The translations under genes were made by a program, and so were the position numbers. A stretch of 64,000 bases of DNA from Lingula anatina. Lineage: Eukaryota > Brachiopoda > Lingulata > Lingulida > Lingulidae. Where the stretch lies: positions 1,222,434 to 1,286,433 of the forward strand of contig NW_019775968.1 in assembly GCF_001039355.2 (NCBI RefSeq), read 5' to 3'. This document shows, in pieces, positions 62,279-64,000 of the stretch; position 1 is the first letter of the stretch, and each line of letters begins with the position of its first letter. The notes under the pieces are model-generated. The model was not told the DNA's origin. It worked only from the letters and a program-made list of their open reading frames with translations, and did no database searches.

Positions 62279-63863
62279 ATGGCATTCGTCAACATTGCCA
62301 TTTGGAAACCAGAACAAGTGGCAGAATGGCTCAAAGGTGAGATTTTATTGTCAGTTTATGGACGTAAGTTTAGTCAATATTTCTCCTTAGAAGTCCATGG
62401 CAAGCAACTGATTGTTATGGTTTAACACTTGTTAAAAGTTGTTTTTACCGTAGCTCCATTTATGCAGTTGTGTAAGGCCAAATAAACAGCGGGTGACATT
62501 CAGAATGAAAAATATAAGCTTTCTATTAAAATCTGATGCAATATAACTGTCTTGATCTGAGATACAGAAACGTTGAACACTCTCTGGGACAATTAAGGAA
62601 GCTCGAGCGCTACCTGTACCACTGCCATACAAACCATAGAAGTAGCTACTTCTATGTACAAACAAAACGTAATTACCTCAACCTAGATATACCAGTACTA
62701 GAACCCAAACTCTACTCCACCCCGGTAGACAGAATATTAGACTGATGATTAGATTGAATTAAAACTGCATACGAAACCACATTGTTTGCATCCACTTCCA
62801 GTTTTCTGTATCTGACTGCCCAGGTATAAATACATGTAAAAGTATCATATCAGCTAGGGGTTTGACACCCACCTGTTACTTCACTGACTTTAACTTATTC
62901 AAGCGTACCTTTTTAAAGGCAAACAAACTTGTATACAAACACTATTAAGACTGTTATCAATGAATTACAAATCAGGTAATGAAATAAGCTCTAGTTGTTA
63001 ATGCTCATTTTCTTAGGCCTAGACGATGCCATGCTGCCATACTACCATTTCTTCCTGAATGAGTCCATTGATGGCAAGCATCTGATGTCACTGACCTATG
63101 ATGACTTAGACAGAATAGGCATTACCAAGATTGGTCACCAAGAAATGATTTTAGAGGCAACAAATTTGTTGGCATCTCTGGTGAGTAAGGAGTGTTTTAG
63201 TGTTACACATGTACCCTGACTTTCTGTAGAAATGTATCAACTTAATACTATCTATACTAGTATAACATACTGAGTATTCATGTACATGGATTATGTGTAG
63301 ATTAGATTATTTATTGAGAATCTTAGGATATAATTTTAATTTTGATATTTGTTATTTATTTTATTTTATTTTAATTTATTTTGAAAAGCATTTTGGGTTC
63401 AGGTTAAAATGGTTTCATATATGAGAAACTTAAGTGATAAATCTTTTAAAAATGAAATGTTGGAAAAGAGAGGTATTTGAATTTTGTAAGCAATCGCTGT
63501 ATTCCTTGGATTCAAAGTGTAGGACTTGAAGTCATGGGTCCTCCTGCTTTGCTCGTAGACATAGGCTAGACAGGCCCACAGTTACATGTATCTTAAAAAC
63601 TAAAACACTAGAAATTTTTGTCGAAATAATACTGTCCTTGTTGTCACATTTTAGCACTATTCCTTGGAGTCAGAGCACCTGCAGTCACTGGCCCTCAAAC
63701 TTGGAGGCAAGGCTAGACTGGTCCATAATCACTTGAGAATGAACATATCATTGAGGTCCTCAGTCAATGGCAGTGTCCATCCTGACTACCTCCCAACTGA
63801 TGTCCTCTCTGATATCTCTCATGTTGTGACAACACTGAAAACTATGGTGTCATGGCTTGATAG
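62279..63863 (+). CDS. CNKSR: CNK (connector enhancer of KSR), N-terminal exons
   Basis: Three exons, 62279-62336, 63017-63180 and 63655-63863, GT..AG and in phase, encode the first 143 residues; the gene runs off the right edge. Residues about 8-75 form a SAM domain: WKPEQVAEWLKGLDDAMLPY, then LMSLTYDDLDRIGITKIGHQ and EMILEATNLLASL. Residues from about 77 begin the CRIC domain: LESEHLQSLALKLGGKARLV and the VVTTLKTMVSWLDR helix, diagnostic of CNK proteins. CNK is a scaffold at the plasma membrane joining Ras/Raf and other GTPase signalling. The start ATG is followed at once by the SAM domain, as in the family. Which vertebrate paralogue it matches best cannot be told. The intron at 62337-63016 has a palindrome; 63181-63654 shows nothing notable. 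Confidence 0.9.
62635..62656. repeat. 22-bp perfect palindrome in CNK intron 1
   Basis: CATAGAAGTAG followed directly by its exact complement CTACTTCTATG, with no spacer. Confidence 0.85.
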
Positions 63864-63998
63864 GTGAGTTTTGTTGACGTATTTAGTTTGAGTAAATTAC
63901 ATTTTGAGTTATAAAATCGTAAGAGCTCTGTCAGTTGAACAATCTTGTTTTCAGTAATTTAAATATCATGTAAAGGAATATTGTTAAAGGAAGTGGTC

Positions 63999-63999
63999 N
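63999..63999. other. Single N near the window end
   Basis: Isolated N like those at the other contig junctions; sequence to its right is outside the window, so a duplication there cannot be judged. Confidence 0.6.
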
Positions 64000-64000
64000 C

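Noticed and set aside
62536-62745. 69-codon frame in CNK intron 1
   Set aside because: Composition is protein-like, but no acceptor/donor pair fits the CNK phase and I recognise no domain; could be a relic of a retroelement but unsupported.
1-64000. CRISPR arrays, bacterial operons, prophage or endogenous virus genes
   Set aside because: The window is intron-containing animal DNA; no regularly spaced repeats with unique spacers, and no reverse transcriptase, integrase or capsid-like protein was seen.

Overview
This is intron-rich, AT-rich animal nuclear DNA. Every confident gene has GT..AG introns, and the genes include a ciliary protein with ASH domains (CFAP47), Nopp140 (NOLC1), an ankyrin/SOCS-box protein, a tubby protein, DDX52 and CNK. 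I cannot name the species. High heterozygosity, many short inverted-repeat transposons and gene structures close to the vertebrate ones suggest a marine invertebrate such as a spiralian or another slowly evolving lineage, but that is inference.

Layout. 368-7107 (+): last 11 exons of CFAP47. 8784-13035 (-): complete NOLC1, six exons, convergent with CFAP47. 13752-15832: a second copy of the NOLC1 5' half. 16265-18642 (+): a three-exon ankyrin-repeat SOCS-box gene, head-to-head with NOLC1. 18643-33197: about 14.5 kb with no gene I can support, filled with inverted-repeat elements, a gap and a 3.9-4.4 kb duplicated block. 33198-43975 (+): a 14-exon tubby gene. 45982-56955 (-): DDX52, convergent with tubby, with its central exons present two or three times. 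57261-60593 (+): a seven-exon, membrane-anchored JmjC/cupin-like protein that appears to lack the metal-binding residues; it shares a start region of about 300 bp with DDX52. 62279 to the window end (+): first three coding exons of a CNK (connector enhancer of KSR) gene.

The most important structural point is that the direct duplications (NOLC1 5' half; 24.9-28.7 kb against 28.7-33.1 kb; DDX52 centre) abut isolated single N bases at 13751, 28733, 50521 and 51855. Copies differ by SNPs, small indels and two whole-transposon presence/absence differences. This is best explained by allelic contigs from a heterozygous diploid placed end to end, not by true tandem duplication. The two empty/filled site pairs give precise target-site duplications for two terminal-inverted-repeat elements, which is unusually direct evidence of recent mobility.

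The genes are housekeeping or ciliary/signalling and do not form an operon-like unit. NOLC1 and DDX52 both act in nucleolar ribosome production; CFAP47 and tubby are both cilium-linked. I read these pairings as coincidence unless synteny in other species shows otherwise. The least familiar gene is the degenerate JmjC-like membrane protein at 57261-60593.
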